Positions 21,588-29,355 are shown, counted from the first letter of the stretch. The stretch: 29,355 nt of DNA from Pseudomonadota bacterium (GCA_023428645.1 JAEYXD010000061.1:1-29355); one strand, 5' to 3'. Notes: generated from the letters alone by a model not told the origin. Numbers and translations are program-made.

Positions 21588-23420
21588 ATGGCGCCGGAAA
21601 GTACCTCGAGCGATTTGACGAGCGTCGTTGCACTCCTGGGCGCCGCCGTCGTGATGGTGCCGCTGTTCAGACGTTTCCGCCTCGGCTCGGTGCTGGGCTA
21701 TCTCGCCGCCGGACTCCTCATCGGCCCCTTCGGTCTCAAATGGTTCACGCATCCGCAGGCAATCCTGCATGTCGCCGAGCTCGGCGTCGTCATGTTCCTG
21801 TTCGTCATCGGCCTGGAGATGCGCCCGTCACATCTGTGGGGCATGCGTCGCGACATCTTCGGCTTGGGCACGCTGCAAATCGCCGCCTGCACGCTCGTGC
21901 TGACGAGCATCGCCTACGCGTTCGGCTATCCCCTCGGCGTGTCCTTCATCGCCGCGATGGGGTTCGTGATGACCTCGACCGCGATCGTCATCCAACTACT
22001 GACCGAGCGTGGCGACATCTCGCTGCCGCGCGGGCAGCGTGTCGTCGCCATCCTGCTGTTCGAGGATCTGCTCATCGTCCCGCTGCTCGCGTTGATCGCA
22101 TTCATGTCGCCCGCGCCCGTCGAGACGACGATGGCCGTGCGCTTGCAGCACATCGGCGTCGCGCTCGGCACGATCGCGGGCCTCGTCGCGGCCGGTCTCT
22201 GGCTCTTGAATCCGCTGTTTCGCGTGCTCGCGGCGGCGCAAGCGCGCGAGGTGATGACGGCCGCCGCGCTGCTCGTCGTGCTCGGCGCCGCGCTGTTGAT
22301 GCAAGTCGGCGGGCTGTCCATGGCGATGGGCGCCTTTCTCGCCGGCGTGCTGTTGTCGGAATCCACGTTCCGGCATCAGATCGAAGCCGACATCGAGCCG
22401 TTCCGCGGCATCCTGCTGGGGCTGTTCTTTCTCGGAGTCGGCATGTCGCTCGACCTCCGCGTCGTCGTCAGCAATTGGCCCGTCGTGCTGATCGGGACGT
22501 TCACGTTCATGATCGCGAAGGCGCTGTGCGTCTACGGCGTTGCGCGGCTCATGAAAGCACGTCATCCCGAGGCGCTCGACCGCGCTGTCATCATGGCGCA
22601 GGGTGGCGAGTTCGCCTTCGTGCTGTTCGCCGCGGCCGCGAGCGCGAACGTGATCGATGCAAGCATCAGCGCGAATCTCACGGCGATCGTCGTGCTGTCG
22701 ATGGTCTTGACGCCGCTCGCGGTGATCAGCGTGCGAACGTGCGCACCGAAAGCGACGCAATCTCTCGAAGGCATCGAGGCGGCGAGCGGCTTGTCGGGCA
22801 GCGTGCTCATCATCGGCTTCGGCCGCTTCGGCCAAGTGATGAGCCAGTCGCTGCTGGCGCGCAATGTCGACGTCTCGATCATCGACACCGACATCGAAAT
22901 GATCCAGAGCGCGGGCGAGTTCGGCTTCAAGGTGTACTACGGCGATGGCACGCGGCTCGACGTCCTGCGCGCATCGGGTGCGAGCACGGCGCGCGCGATC
23001 GCCGTCTGCATCGACAACCGTGAGGCGGCGAACCGCATCGTCGAGCTGGTCAAGAATCAGTTTCCGCAGGCGCAGCTGCTCGTGCGCGCGTACGACCGCC
23101 AGCACTCCCTCGAACTCGTGAATGCGGGTGTCGATTACCAGATTCGCGAGACGTTCGAATCCGCGCTGCGTTTCGGCACGGAGGCGCTGCAGGTGCTCGG
23201 CGTCGATGCGGCCGAGGCGCTCGAGATCGCGCAGGACGTGCGACAGCGTGATGCCGAGCGGTTTCAGCTCGAGCTGGCAGGCGGCGCGAGTCTCGACGCG
23301 GCGCGCGAGAAACTGCGCGGAAACATGCCGCGGCCGACGCCGTTCACGAAGCCGAAGCGGGCCGCTCGCTCGCTCAATGAGCAGGCGCCGGTCGCGACGA
23401 ACCAGAACAGCTTGGGCTGA
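21588..23420 (+). CDS. Kef-type monovalent cation:proton antiporter (CPA2) with RCK/TrkA-N domain
   Basis: A 610-residue membrane antiporter of the CPA2 family, similar to KefB/KefC, which export potassium in exchange for protons. The first ~390 residues hold about 12 membrane helices with family motifs LGYLAAGLLIGPFGL, ELGVVMFLFVIGLEM, FVMTSTAIVIQLL, LLFEDLLIVPLLAL and FFLGVGMSLDL. The cytoplasmic part has a TrkA-N/RCK nucleotide-binding fold starting SVLIIGFGRFGQVMSQSLL (about residue 405), with the acidic residue after strand 2 in SIIDTD and YYGDGTRLDVL. Gating by NAD(H) or glutathione adducts is known for Kef proteins. The ATG at 21588 has GGAG five bases upstream. The ancillary KefF/KefG reductase is not next to it. 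Confidence 0.88.
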   Translation: MAPESTSSDLTSVVALLGAAVVMVPLFRRFRLGSVLGYLAAGLLIGPFGLKWFTHPQAILHVAELGVVMFLFVIGLEMRPSHLWGMRRDIFGLGTLQIAACTLVLTSIAYAFGYPLGVSFIAAMGFVMTSTAIVIQLLTERGDISLPRGQRVVAILLFEDLLIVPLLALIAFMSPAPVETTMAVRLQHIGVALGTIAGLVAAGLWLLNPLFRVLAAAQAREVMTAAALLVVLGAALLMQVGGLSMAMGAFLAGVLLSESTFRHQIEADIEPFRGILLGLFFLGVGMSLDLRVVVSNWPVVLIGTFTFMIAKALCVYGVARLMKARHPEALDRAVIMAQGGEFAFVLFAAAASANVIDASISANLTAIVVLSMVLTPLAVISVRTCAPKATQSLEGIEAASGLSGSVLIIGFGRFGQVMSQSLLARNVDVSIIDTDIEMIQSAGEFGFKVYYGDGTRLDVLRASGASTARAIAVCIDNREAANRIVELVKNQFPQAQLLVRAYDRQHSLELVNAGVDYQIRETFESALRFGTEALQVLGVDAAEALEIAQDVRQRDAERFQLELAGGASLDAAREKLRGNMPRPTPFTKPKRAARSLNEQAPVATNQNSLG

Positions 23421-23450
23421 TCGATTCAGATGCGTCACGTCACATCGTCA

Positions 23451-23470
23451 AGCGCCGCGGCTTCGGCGCT
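23451..23470 (+). terminator. Hairpin after the Kef-type gene
   Basis: AGCGCCG-CGGCTT-CGGCGCT forms a perfect 7-bp stem with a 6-base loop, 31 bases after the stop at 23420. It is a plausible terminator, without a T-run. Confidence 0.5.
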
Positions 23471-23637
23471 ACGACTTGCGGCGCTTCCCTGTTGCACTGC
23501 CGGGTGAGCCACGGGCTCGTCGTCACGGCTGATCGGTAAACCCTGTCTGGCCGACGCCGGCGTGAGTCACGAAGATCACGCTCCAGTGTCGCTGCGCATA
23601 CGCGTCGATTCGATCCGCACCTCATGCCGGAGATCCG

Positions 23638-25911
23638 ATGCGCCTCGGGCCGATCATATCGACTTGCGTGTTCGCCGCCGCCAGCGCGAGCGCTCAGAAC
23701 CAGGCACCCGAAAACCGCGCCGAGGCGTTGGAACTGCCGACGGTCGTCGTCGTCGGGACGACGCCGCTCCCCGGGCTCGGAACGTCGATTCGGGATGTGC
23801 CCGCGAACGTGCAGATCTATACGAGCAAGGACCTGGCGTCGCAGCGGCAGACGACGGTGGCGGATTATCTGGAACAGAATCCCACCGGCATCGCATCGAA
23901 CGCCGCGCAGGGCAACCTCTTCCAACCCGACATCAGCTTTCGCGGCTTCAGCGCATCTCCCCTGCTCGGCACGCCGCAAGGCGTCTCGGTCTTCCAGGAT
24001 GGCGTGAGGGTGAACGAGCCCTTCGGCGATGTCGTGAACTGGGACCTCATACCGCAAGCAGCGATCGCGAGCATTCAGCTCATTCCAGGCTCGAACCCCG
24101 CCTTCGGCTTGAACACGCTCGGTGGCGCCGTGGCCGTCTACACGAAGAGCGGTGCGCAGTTCCCCGGCGGCGGCGTCGAGCTGTCCGGCGGCTCGTTCGG
24201 CCGCAAAAGCGCGGAGCTGGACTGGGGCGGCTCGCACGGCATCTTCGATTGGTTCCTCACTGGCAACGTCGTCAACGACGACGGCTGGGCTGACCACAAC
24301 CCGAGCCGGGTTCGACAGTACTTCGGCAAGCTGGGCTGGCAGAACGCAACGAGCGATCTCGACGTCAGCTTCACGGGTGCCGACAACACGCTGGAAGGCA
24401 CGCAGACCCTGCCGCGCTCCTTCCTTACGGATATCCGTCAGGCGTACACGTTTCCGGACCGGAACCAGAATCGGCTCGCGTTCCTCGTCACGAAGGGCAG
24501 CCACTTCTTCAGCGACGCCGTCCTGCTCGGCGGCAACGTGTACTACCGCAAGTACGAGACCAGCAATATCAGCAGCAACGTCAACGACGAGTTCGACGAG
24601 GACGGCATTCAAGCGACGAACGACACGGCGGACATCGACCAAGAGAGCTACGGCGGCGGCCTGCAGCTCGTGCTCACTCGCGAAGCGGATGCCCGCAAGA
24701 ACCAGCTCACGCTCGGCGTGACGGGTGACAGCGCGAATGCACGCTTCACGCAGAACTCGCAAGAGGCGGTGTTCACGGCGGAGCGCAATACGGTCGGGAT
24801 CGAAGGCTTCGCGCTCGAGACGGATGCGGATACGAACAGCCGCTACTTCGGCGCGTTCATCGCCGACACGTTCAATCTCAACGCGCGATGGACGCTCACG
24901 GCCTCGGGTCGATACAACCATGCGCGCATCCGGGTCGAAGATCGAACCGGCGAGGCACCGCTGCTGGACGGCGAGCACACGTTCTCGCGGTTCAATCCGG
25001 CCGTGGGCATCAACTACAAGCCGGGAGAAACGACCACCGCGTACGCGAGCTACAACGAAGGCGTTCGTGCGCCGACGGCCATCGAGCTGACGTGCGCCGA
25101 CCCGGATGCGCCATGCAGACTGCCGAACGATTTCCTGGCGGATCCGCCGCTCGCGCAGGTCGTCTCGAAAACGATGGAAGTCGGGGCACGTGGCGTTGCC
25201 GGCGGCTCGTGGCACTGGAGCGCCGCGATCTATCGCACGCAATTGCAGGACGACATCGCCTTCATCGGCGCGGGCGCGGGCGCGACGAACGCCGGCTATT
25301 TCGCGAACGTGGGCACGACGCGACGCCAGGGAGTGGAACTGGGGTTCGAGGCCTTGCTCGCTCCCGTCACGTTCTCCGTGCGCTACACGTATCTCGACGC
25401 CACCTTTCGCACGGCCTTTTCGGCCAGCAGCCCGGCGAACTCCAGCGCGGACGAAGCTGGCAACATCGCAGTGGAGCCTGGCGATCATATTCCCGCGATT
25501 CCGCCGCACGTGCTCAAGGCGCGGGTGAATTGGACCGTGACGCCGCGGCTTGCCGTCGGCGTGAATGTCCTCACGAGCGCCGGCGTGTATGCGCGAGGAG
25601 ACGAGAACAATCAGGACATCAACGGCAAGCTGCCGGGCTACACGCTCGTGAACTTCGATGCGAGCTATGAACTGTCGAAACTGTTCGAGCTGTTCGTGCG
25701 AGTGAACAACGTGTTCGACCGGCAGTACTTCAATTTTGGCGTCGTCGGCGAGAACATCTTTACCGGCCCGGATCGCACCTTTGGGCCGGCCGTCGGTATC
25801 GACCCGGCCGTGGAGCAGTTTCGTGGTCCCGGCGCGCCGCGCGGCGCGTGGGTAGGCGTCCGGTATTCGTTCGGCTCACGCTCAGGGCGAGCGGAGCGAT
25901 CGCGAGATTAG
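23638..25911 (+). CDS. TonB-dependent outer-membrane receptor
   Basis: A 757-residue TonB-dependent receptor that imports a ligand across the outer membrane using energy from TonB-ExbB-ExbD. A signal peptide (ISTCVFAAASASAQ) is followed by a TonB-box-like segment (LPTVVVVGTTPLPG). The plug domain runs to about residue 165 (DISFRGFSASPLLGTPQGVS, VNEPFGDVVNWDLIP, NPAFGLNTLGGAVAVYTKSG). The 22-strand barrel fills the rest, including ASYNEGVRAPTAIELTCADP and the late motif FELFVRVNNVFDRQYFNFG. A cysteine pair in LTCADPDAPCRLPNDF probably forms a loop disulfide. The barrel-closing aromatic is in VRYSFG but is followed by about 11 extra polar residues. The ATG at 23638 has GGAG five bases upstream. 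The substrate cannot be told. Confidence 0.92.
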   Translation: MRLGPIISTCVFAAASASAQNQAPENRAEALELPTVVVVGTTPLPGLGTSIRDVPANVQIYTSKDLASQRQTTVADYLEQNPTGIASNAAQGNLFQPDISFRGFSASPLLGTPQGVSVFQDGVRVNEPFGDVVNWDLIPQAAIASIQLIPGSNPAFGLNTLGGAVAVYTKSGAQFPGGGVELSGGSFGRKSAELDWGGSHGIFDWFLTGNVVNDDGWADHNPSRVRQYFGKLGWQNATSDLDVSFTGADNTLEGTQTLPRSFLTDIRQAYTFPDRNQNRLAFLVTKGSHFFSDAVLLGGNVYYRKYETSNISSNVNDEFDEDGIQATNDTADIDQESYGGGLQLVLTREADARKNQLTLGVTGDSANARFTQNSQEAVFTAERNTVGIEGFALETDADTNSRYFGAFIADTFNLNARWTLTASGRYNHARIRVEDRTGEAPLLDGEHTFSRFNPAVGINYKPGETTTAYASYNEGVRAPTAIELTCADPDAPCRLPNDFLADPPLAQVVSKTMEVGARGVAGGSWHWSAAIYRTQLQDDIAFIGAGAGATNAGYFANVGTTRRQGVELGFEALLAPVTFSVRYTYLDATFRTAFSASSPANSSADEAGNIAVEPGDHIPAIPPHVLKARVNWTVTPRLAVGVNVLTSAGVYARGDENNQDINGKLPGYTLVNFDASYELSKLFELFVRVNNVFDRQYFNFGVVGENIFTGPDRTFGPAVGIDPAVEQFRGPGAPRGAWVGVRYSFGSRSGRAERSRD

Positions 25912-25955
25912 CCGCGGCCGAAGCGTGCGGAGTCCGGCGTCAGGGCGTGGCAGCC

Positions 25956-26255
25956 TCACCTTCTGCGTTTGGGACCCATGGCGCGCGCGACGTCCTCCGG
26001 CACTGCGTATTGCTCTCTGATGTATTCGGGATCGAACAGCCCAAATTCCTCACGCTGAACGACGTAAGCCCAAAATGCCTCGGCGGCCTCCGCCACCAGG
26101 TCCGCACGTGAGCTGAGTTTGCGAAGTGATGTCGGCGCTTCATCGAACGCTGCGAGCGCATCGAGCGCCTTGCGCAGTTTCTTGCCTGCATGTCCGAGCG
26201 CCGCCGCCGCCTCCATCGCGAACGGGTACTCGATGGGGTGCTCGAATCGCGGCAT
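25956..26255 (-). CDS. DUF6665-like small hypothetical protein
   Basis: A 99-residue, mostly helical soluble protein. The pattern EAAAALGHAGKKLRKALDAL, LVAEAAEAFWAYVVQREEFG and YAVPEDVARAMGPKRRR resembles a conserved family I recall as DUF6665; its role is unknown. The start ATG at 26255 has GAGGA eight bases upstream. It is the last of six minus-strand genes and lies 23 bases after the RibD_C-like gene, so it is probably co-transcribed with it. Its stop is 44 bases from the end of the convergent TonB receptor gene. Confidence 0.7.
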   Translation of the reverse strand: MPRFEHPIEYPFAMEAAAALGHAGKKLRKALDALAAFDEAPTSLRKLSSRADLVAEAAEAFWAYVVQREEFGLFDPEYIREQYAVPEDVARAMGPKRRR

Positions 26256-26278
26256 GTTTCCAGTCCTCGCTCAATGGC

Positions 26279-26860
26279 TCATGCGCTCGCGCGCCGACCT
26301 CGAAATTCGTAGCACAACTCCACCATTCCGTTCTTGTAGGCTTTGCTTTCCATGAGGTGAAGCGCGACGTCCTCGTTGAGCCCCGCGAAAAACGGAATTC
26401 CCTCCCCAATCAACACGGGCAGAATCGCGTAACGCATCTCGTCGGCGAGGCCGAGGCGCACGCATTCGCCCACGACCACGCCTCCGCCAACGACCCAGAT
26501 GGAACGGTAGGCGGGGCGCAGGCGCCCATTCACCAACGCTGCAAGATCGCCGGAGTAGAACTCGACCGTTGTCCTGACTCGGGGCAACTCGCGACGGGTC
26601 AGCACGAACGTCGGCTTGTCCCCGTACACCCATCCCATGCCCTTGGCTTCGAAAGCCAGCGCAGTCTCATACGTTCTCGAGCCCATGACGTAGCAGTCGA
26701 TGGTCTCGAGAAATGCCTCCGCCACTTGCGGGTCCAGTGTTTCGCCGCCTGCGAACTCGTCGGCCGTCGCGAGCCAATCGACACGACCGTCCTTGCGGGC
26801 AATGAAGTTGTCCAGGCTCGCCGCCATGTGAACCGTTACACGGGATTCTGCGCTGGCCAT
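26279..26860 (-). CDS. Dihydrofolate reductase-like (RibD C-terminal domain) protein
   Basis: A 193-residue protein of the RibD_C/dihydrofolate-reductase-like fold, a family of NADPH-dependent reductases many of which have no known substrate. Signatures are the N-terminal strand VTVHMAASLDNFIARKDGRV, the YVMGSRTYETAL turn, PTFVLTRREL, IWVVGGGVVVGECVRLGLAD and LPVLIGEGIPFF. It is a stand-alone single-domain version and lacks the deaminase half of RibD, so a role in riboflavin synthesis is unlikely. The ATG at 26860 is preceded by a GGGAGGGAG ribosome site. Confidence 0.85.
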   Translation of the reverse strand: MASAESRVTVHMAASLDNFIARKDGRVDWLATADEFAGGETLDPQVAEAFLETIDCYVMGSRTYETALAFEAKGMGWVYGDKPTFVLTRRELPRVRTTVEFYSGDLAALVNGRLRPAYRSIWVVGGGVVVGECVRLGLADEMRYAILPVLIGEGIPFFAGLNEDVALHLMESKAYKNGMVELCYEFRGRRASA

Positions 26861-26979
26861 TGCTCCCTCCCCGCTTGACCTTCACGCCCGAATGGATGCG
26901 GATACCCCAGCCATTCCCTCGTGCGGCTCGCAAGACCCAACATCCTGAGAGGCTGGGTGACGCGTGGCCTATCGACACA

Positions 26980-27411
26980 TCATTTGGAACTGCGCATCGC
27001 CTTCGCAACGAGGCGGTCCGGCAAGACGCGAGCGATCAACGCCGTATCGCAGTATTCCTCGCAGCGGACGATCTTGCCGCCGTCCATCTGGATCACGAAG
27101 ACGTAGTCGTTGTCGTAACGCTGACCGTCGAATGTCAGATTCCTGCCGCGCGCTTGCACGACGATGAAATCGCCGCCGTCGATCAAGCGCGTGAGAATGG
27201 TCGCTCGTTCGACGAGCACGCGCGCCAATGGCCGGAAAATCTCATCGATGACGGTCTGTTTGCCGGAGAACTCGCCGCTCCAGGAGCCCTCGCCGATGAG
27301 GCGCCAGACGACATCATCGTGGGATGCGTCCCAGAACGGCGCGCCATTGCCTTTGGCGGCTGCTTCGAAAATCTTCGCCACGAGCTGGGCGTTCGGAGAA
27401 AGGCTGCTCAT
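26980..27411 (-). CDS. SnoaL-like / NTF2-fold protein
   Basis: A 143-residue protein with the cone-shaped NTF2/SnoaL fold, used by many small isomerases, cyclases and ligand-binding proteins. Recognisable parts are AQLVAKIFEAAAKGNGAPFW, DDVVWRLIGEGSWSGEFSGK, ERATILTRLIDGGDFIVVQA, YDNDYVFVIQMDGGKIVRCE and EYCDTALIARVL. The function cannot be assigned; the order of elements matches the ketosteroid-isomerase-like group. The start ATG at 27411 has AGGAG four bases upstream, and the longer frame to 27699 overlaps the GFA gene and is not real. Confidence 0.8.
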   Translation of the reverse strand: MSSLSPNAQLVAKIFEAAAKGNGAPFWDASHDDVVWRLIGEGSWSGEFSGKQTVIDEIFRPLARVLVERATILTRLIDGGDFIVVQARGRNLTFDGQRYDNDYVFVIQMDGGKIVRCEEYCDTALIARVLPDRLVAKAMRSSK

Positions 27412-27457
27412 ATCGCTCCTGGCCCTTGCAGGCCGCACGTTGAAGACGAATCCGCGT

Positions 27458-27477
27458 CTCGTTGGATGCTCAACGAG
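27458..27477 (-). terminator. Hairpin between GFA and SnoaL-like genes
   Basis: CTCGTTG and CAACGAG form a perfect 7-bp stem with a 6-base loop, 11 bases after the GFA stop on the minus strand. It may be a weak terminator or an intercistronic hairpin. Confidence 0.4.
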
Positions 27478-27487
27478 TTTACGCCGC

Positions 27488-27916
27488 TTACTGCTGCTCC
27501 AGAACCGGCACGCCCATGGGTTCAGCAAGCCATTTGTGGCGCCGAACCGACCAATAGAATCCGCCTGGAGGATCGAAGTCCGGATCCGAAAAGCACCCGA
27601 CGGCCACGCCGATGTACGCCGGGAATGCCTCCAGCCTCGCGATGACCTGGACACCGCAAACGACACAGAATGCTGCTTCGTGCCAGCGATCGGCTTCACG
27701 GACCTCCCGATACGTGCGCATCTCGCCTTCGACCGCGACCTGATCGTAGGGGAAGTACGCGGTATACGTAAACGCGCTTCCCGAACGCTTTTGGCAGTTG
27801 AAACAAGCGCACGCGTTCACGACGGACGGCGCGCCGCGGGCCATCGCACGCACTGCCCCGCATGCGCAAGAAGCACTTCGGACTCGTTCTGGATCGCCAT
27901 TCGCTTCGCTTGCCAT
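27488..27916 (-). CDS. GFA/CENP-V family zinc protein
   Basis: A 142-residue protein of the GFA family (glutathione-dependent formaldehyde-activating enzyme/centromere protein V fold). The seven cysteines expected for two zinc sites are present: CAC (17, 19), CACFNC (36, 38, 41) followed by QKRSGSAF, and CVVC (84, 87) before GVQV. Further conserved parts are the EGEMRTYRE segment and the C-terminal WLAEPMG. Only one family member was linked to glutathione-formaldehyde reaction; most are uncharacterised. The ATG at 27916 is chosen over 27934 because GGAG sits six bases before it. Confidence 0.9.
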   Translation of the reverse strand: MASEANGDPERVRSASCACGAVRAMARGAPSVVNACACFNCQKRSGSAFTYTAYFPYDQVAVEGEMRTYREVREADRWHEAAFCVVCGVQVIARLEAFPAYIGVAVGCFSDPDFDPPGGFYWSVRRHKWLAEPMGVPVLEQQ

Positions 27917-27963
27917 TCCATTCTCCGTAGGCATTCGTGTTCAGGCGCACACCAATGCCGCCG

Positions 27964-28452
27964 CTACCCGATGCCATCGCTTAAATGCTGCTCGAGTAAG
28001 CGCCGCGCTTTGATGGCTTCCGGATAGAACGCCCCCAGTGTCAATCCCACCCCGAAAATGAACATGGGGATCGGCATCATCGCGATTGGAGCGCCGTCGC
28101 TTTGTCCGAACACCACAGCACTGATGCCGACACCGCCCAGCCAGATCACCATGAGGGCCGCTACGATGGGGTGAAGGGACATAGTGACGTCGATCCTAGT
28201 GCCATACGGTGAACGGCCCACCCGCCCTCGAATGCGCGGCAAGAACGAGTTCTTGTAGCGAATGTCGCGCTGGCATTTGAACTCGGTTCCTTCGACGCTT
28301 CCGAAAAAAGGGGGCGCACCGTCTGGACGCCAGCCAAAGGCTTCCTTGAACGACTGCACCAGCCCCGGACGTTCGCGGACGAGCGTGCTCACACGCGCGA
28401 GCGCGGCCTGCGGCGACAGATGAGTTTCGATGTGGAACCGATACCAGGGCAT
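27964..28452 (-). CDS. Conserved membrane hypothetical protein
   Basis: A 162-residue protein with a soluble N-terminal half (MPWYRFHIETHLSPQAALAR, VEGTEFKCQRDIRYKNSFLP, GTRIDVTMSLHP) and two membrane helices (about 97-115 and 122-142) before a short charged tail. The layout suggests a beta-sheet domain packed near the membrane. I do not recognise a named family or function. It begins 24 bases after the stop of the upstream membrane gene on the same strand, so the two are probably co-transcribed. No strong ribosome site is visible. Confidence 0.68.
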   Translation of the reverse strand: MPWYRFHIETHLSPQAALARVSTLVRERPGLVQSFKEAFGWRPDGAPPFFGSVEGTEFKCQRDIRYKNSFLPRIRGRVGRSPYGTRIDVTMSLHPIVAALMVIWLGGVGISAVVFGQSDGAPIAMMPIPMFIFGVGLTLGAFYPEAIKARRLLEQHLSDGIG

Positions 28453-28476
28453 TGCCGATGTTCGTCCGTTCGCAAC

Positions 28477-28818
28477 CTAACTCCGCTGCCACCACGCCCA
28501 TGCGACATAAACCGCGCCGAGCACGTACAGCGGAGCAAAGACGTTCTTGTTGTTCCTAGCTAGCCACAGCGGCAGGTAAATGTCGAAATTGTCTTCGCGC
28601 CGTGACGTATACCGCGCAGCGACACCCGTGAGCGGGCACGACCATCTGTTGAGCAGAAGCACGAGAGATTCGACCGCCACGAGCCCCACGAAAATCCAGG
28701 CCATTCTGAAGTTGCCGAGCCAGGCCGCCACCGGGGCGCCGAAGATGCACACGACGAAAAATGCCCAGATCACGGTGTGCACGACCTTCACGACGCTCAG
28801 TGCGGTCTCTTCCCTCAT
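28477..28818 (-). CDS. Small membrane hypothetical protein
   Basis: A 113-residue protein with about three membrane helices: residues 9-31, 33-52 and 93-110. The conserved-looking loop NRWSCPLTGVAARYTSRRED followed by NFDIYLPLWLARNN resembles the CPLT-containing loop of DUF2784-type proteins, but the match is weak. The ATG at 28818 is chosen because residues before it, back to 28962, are encoded over the 23-bp direct repeats and look non-coding; only AGG, five bases upstream, could serve as ribosome site. It is the first of the six minus-strand genes. Confidence 0.65.
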   Translation of the reverse strand: MREETALSVVKVVHTVIWAFFVVCIFGAPVAAWLGNFRMAWIFVGLVAVESLVLLLNRWSCPLTGVAARYTSRREDNFDIYLPLWLARNNKNVFAPLYVLGAVYVAWAWWQRS

Positions 28819-28881
28819 GTGCGCCTGTCTCTTGGCCTGACGCTCCTGTAAACGCGCCAAGCCTAGCCGCGATCGCGTTGC

Positions 28882-28945
28882 GAGAACACAGTTGACTTGA
28901 CGCCGACACTCCCTGGACCACTGAGAACACAGTTGACTTGACGCC
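28882..28945. repeat. Two perfect 23-bp direct repeats
   Basis: The same 23-bp sequence, starting GAGAACACAGTTGACTTGAC and ending GCC, occurs at 28882-28904 and 28923-28945 with 18 bases between. It lies in the gap between the minus-strand block and the edge-truncated plus-strand gene. Each copy contains TTGACT and TTGACG, which look like -35 hexamers on the plus strand. Tandem regulator sites or the scar of a mobile or recombining element are both possible. Confidence 0.85.
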
Positions 28946-29077
28946 TGGAACGCCTCAGACAAACATGAGCGCCCGCATCAAGGGAACGTGCTCTGGCCGA
29001 ACGCCGATGGCCCCGTTCGACGACGGCACGAATCTGTCAACCTACCTGCGACCCGCTACTGCAGGAGCGCTTCGAGC

Positions 29078-29355
29078 ATGGCTGCCATCCTGTCATCTTC
29101 CCGCCTCGTGCCCGCCCTCGGCGCCGGTGAGCTCAAGACCTCCGCCGTCGGCTGGCTGCTGTTTCTCACCGCCGCGTTTTGTTACTGCAGCTTGTACGAA
29201 GTTGCGGTGCTGACCACGACCCCGGACTACGGCGCGATCCTCCTGGACGTCCTGCAGGACTGGGGCATATGGCTGTTCGCGACGCCGCTGGTGTTTTTCT
29301 TGCTGCGTCGGCACGCGGCAGGCTGCCCTTCCCTCATCACGCGTCTAGGCGTGGG
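29078..29355 (+). CDS. Membrane protein, N-terminal part (runs off right edge)
   Basis: An ATG at 29078, with AGGAG ten bases upstream, opens a plus-strand frame that continues without a stop to the window end (92 codons). The visible N-terminus has two membrane helices: VGWLLFLTAAFCYCSLYEVA and, after a short loop (TTTPDYGAILLDVLQDWG), IWLFATPLVFFLL followed by RRHAAG. This looks like the membrane input region of a sensor histidine kinase of the LytS kind or a LytTR-type regulator, but the diagnostic domains would be outside the window. It is divergent from the six-gene minus-strand block. Confidence 0.62.
   Translation, partial: MAAILSSSRLVPALGAGELKTSAVGWLLFLTAAFCYCSLYEVAVLTTTPDYGAILLDVLQDWGIWLFATPLVFFLLRRHAAGCPSLITRLGV

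Noticed and set aside
21996..23438. Long minus-strand ORF (480 codons) opposite the Kef-type gene.
   Set aside because: High-GC antisense frame with Arg/Asp/His-rich composition; the plus strand carries a clear transporter.
23421..23637. Possible cobalamin riboswitch before the TonB receptor.
   Set aside because: I could not find the conserved B12-box or the expected helices; the gap is also short for that riboswitch after the hairpin at 23451-23470.
23440..25509. Long minus-strand ORF (689 codons) opposite the TonB receptor.
   Set aside because: Antisense frame of a well-supported receptor gene; no ribosome site or family features.
26861..28481. Possible integron cassette array with attC sites: RYYYAAC-type heptamers occur at 26935-26941, 27468-27474 and 28475-28481, in or next to gaps between the small genes.
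   Set aside because: No matching GTTRRRY partner lies at attC distance from any of them, most gaps are too short for an attC site, and no integrase is present. Chance matches are adequate.

Overview
The window is about 29 kb of GC-rich bacterial chromosome. Small genes are densely packed on both strands, with good Shine-Dalgarno sites before most starts. The gene set points to a Gram-negative proteobacterium: a TonB-dependent receptor, a YfaZ-type outer-membrane protein, a periplasmic triheme cytochrome c, an Aer-like chemoreceptor, panB and tadA. A free-living gammaproteobacterium of the Steroidobacter/Xanthomonadales kind is a plausible guess. That is inference; no rRNA or other taxonomic marker is present. 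I found no tRNA, rRNA, CRISPR array, prophage or intact insertion sequence.

Layout, left to right. (1) 1-3.2 kb: an animal-type heme peroxidase gene, followed closely by an edge-truncated unknown gene, is divergent from an ECF sigma factor and its likely membrane anti-sigma factor. (2) 3.3-6.7 kb: a tiny DUF1059 protein, a secreted S9 prolyl-oligopeptidase-type peptidase and a DUF1275 membrane protein. (3) 6.8-10 kb: an orphan triheme cytochrome c, a secreted protein with three DPFDR(S/T) repeats, and a frameshifted remnant of an outer-membrane beta-barrel gene. (4) 10-12.6 kb: an Aer-like receptor convergent with panB, then the tail of a broken alpha/beta hydrolase. (5) 12.8-17.5 kb: a secreted GH9 glycoside hydrolase with a LacI-family-type operator just upstream, a startless-looking ORF, a 26-bp palindrome, a YfaZ-like protein and a second DUF1059 gene. 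(6) 17.9-20.5 kb: an amidating-lyase-like beta-propeller protein, then a 59-residue membrane ORF overlapping a YeiH-type transporter gene by 1 nt. (7) 20.5-25.9 kb: a pyrimidine-dimer-glycosylase-like gene and tadA, a Kef-type antiporter and a TonB-dependent receptor. (8) 25.9-29 kb: six short minus-strand genes, most of accessory type (DUF6665-like, RibD_C/DHFR-like, SnoaL-like, GFA and two membrane hypotheticals), bounded on the right by a 23-bp direct repeat and the start of an edge-truncated membrane protein.

These are mostly independent transcription units, and strong inverted repeats punctuate several gene ends. Functional units that can be argued from the sequence are the sigma/anti-sigma pair with the neighbouring peroxidase, the LacI-type control of the GH9 enzyme, and the small ORF coupled to the YeiH transporter. 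The most unusual items are the YeiH-associated micro-ORF, the peroxidase lacking both usual heme-linking carboxylates beside an ECF switch, the twin DUF1059 genes, the DPFDR repeat protein and the right-hand direct repeat. I did not find strong evidence for a wholly new multi-gene system.
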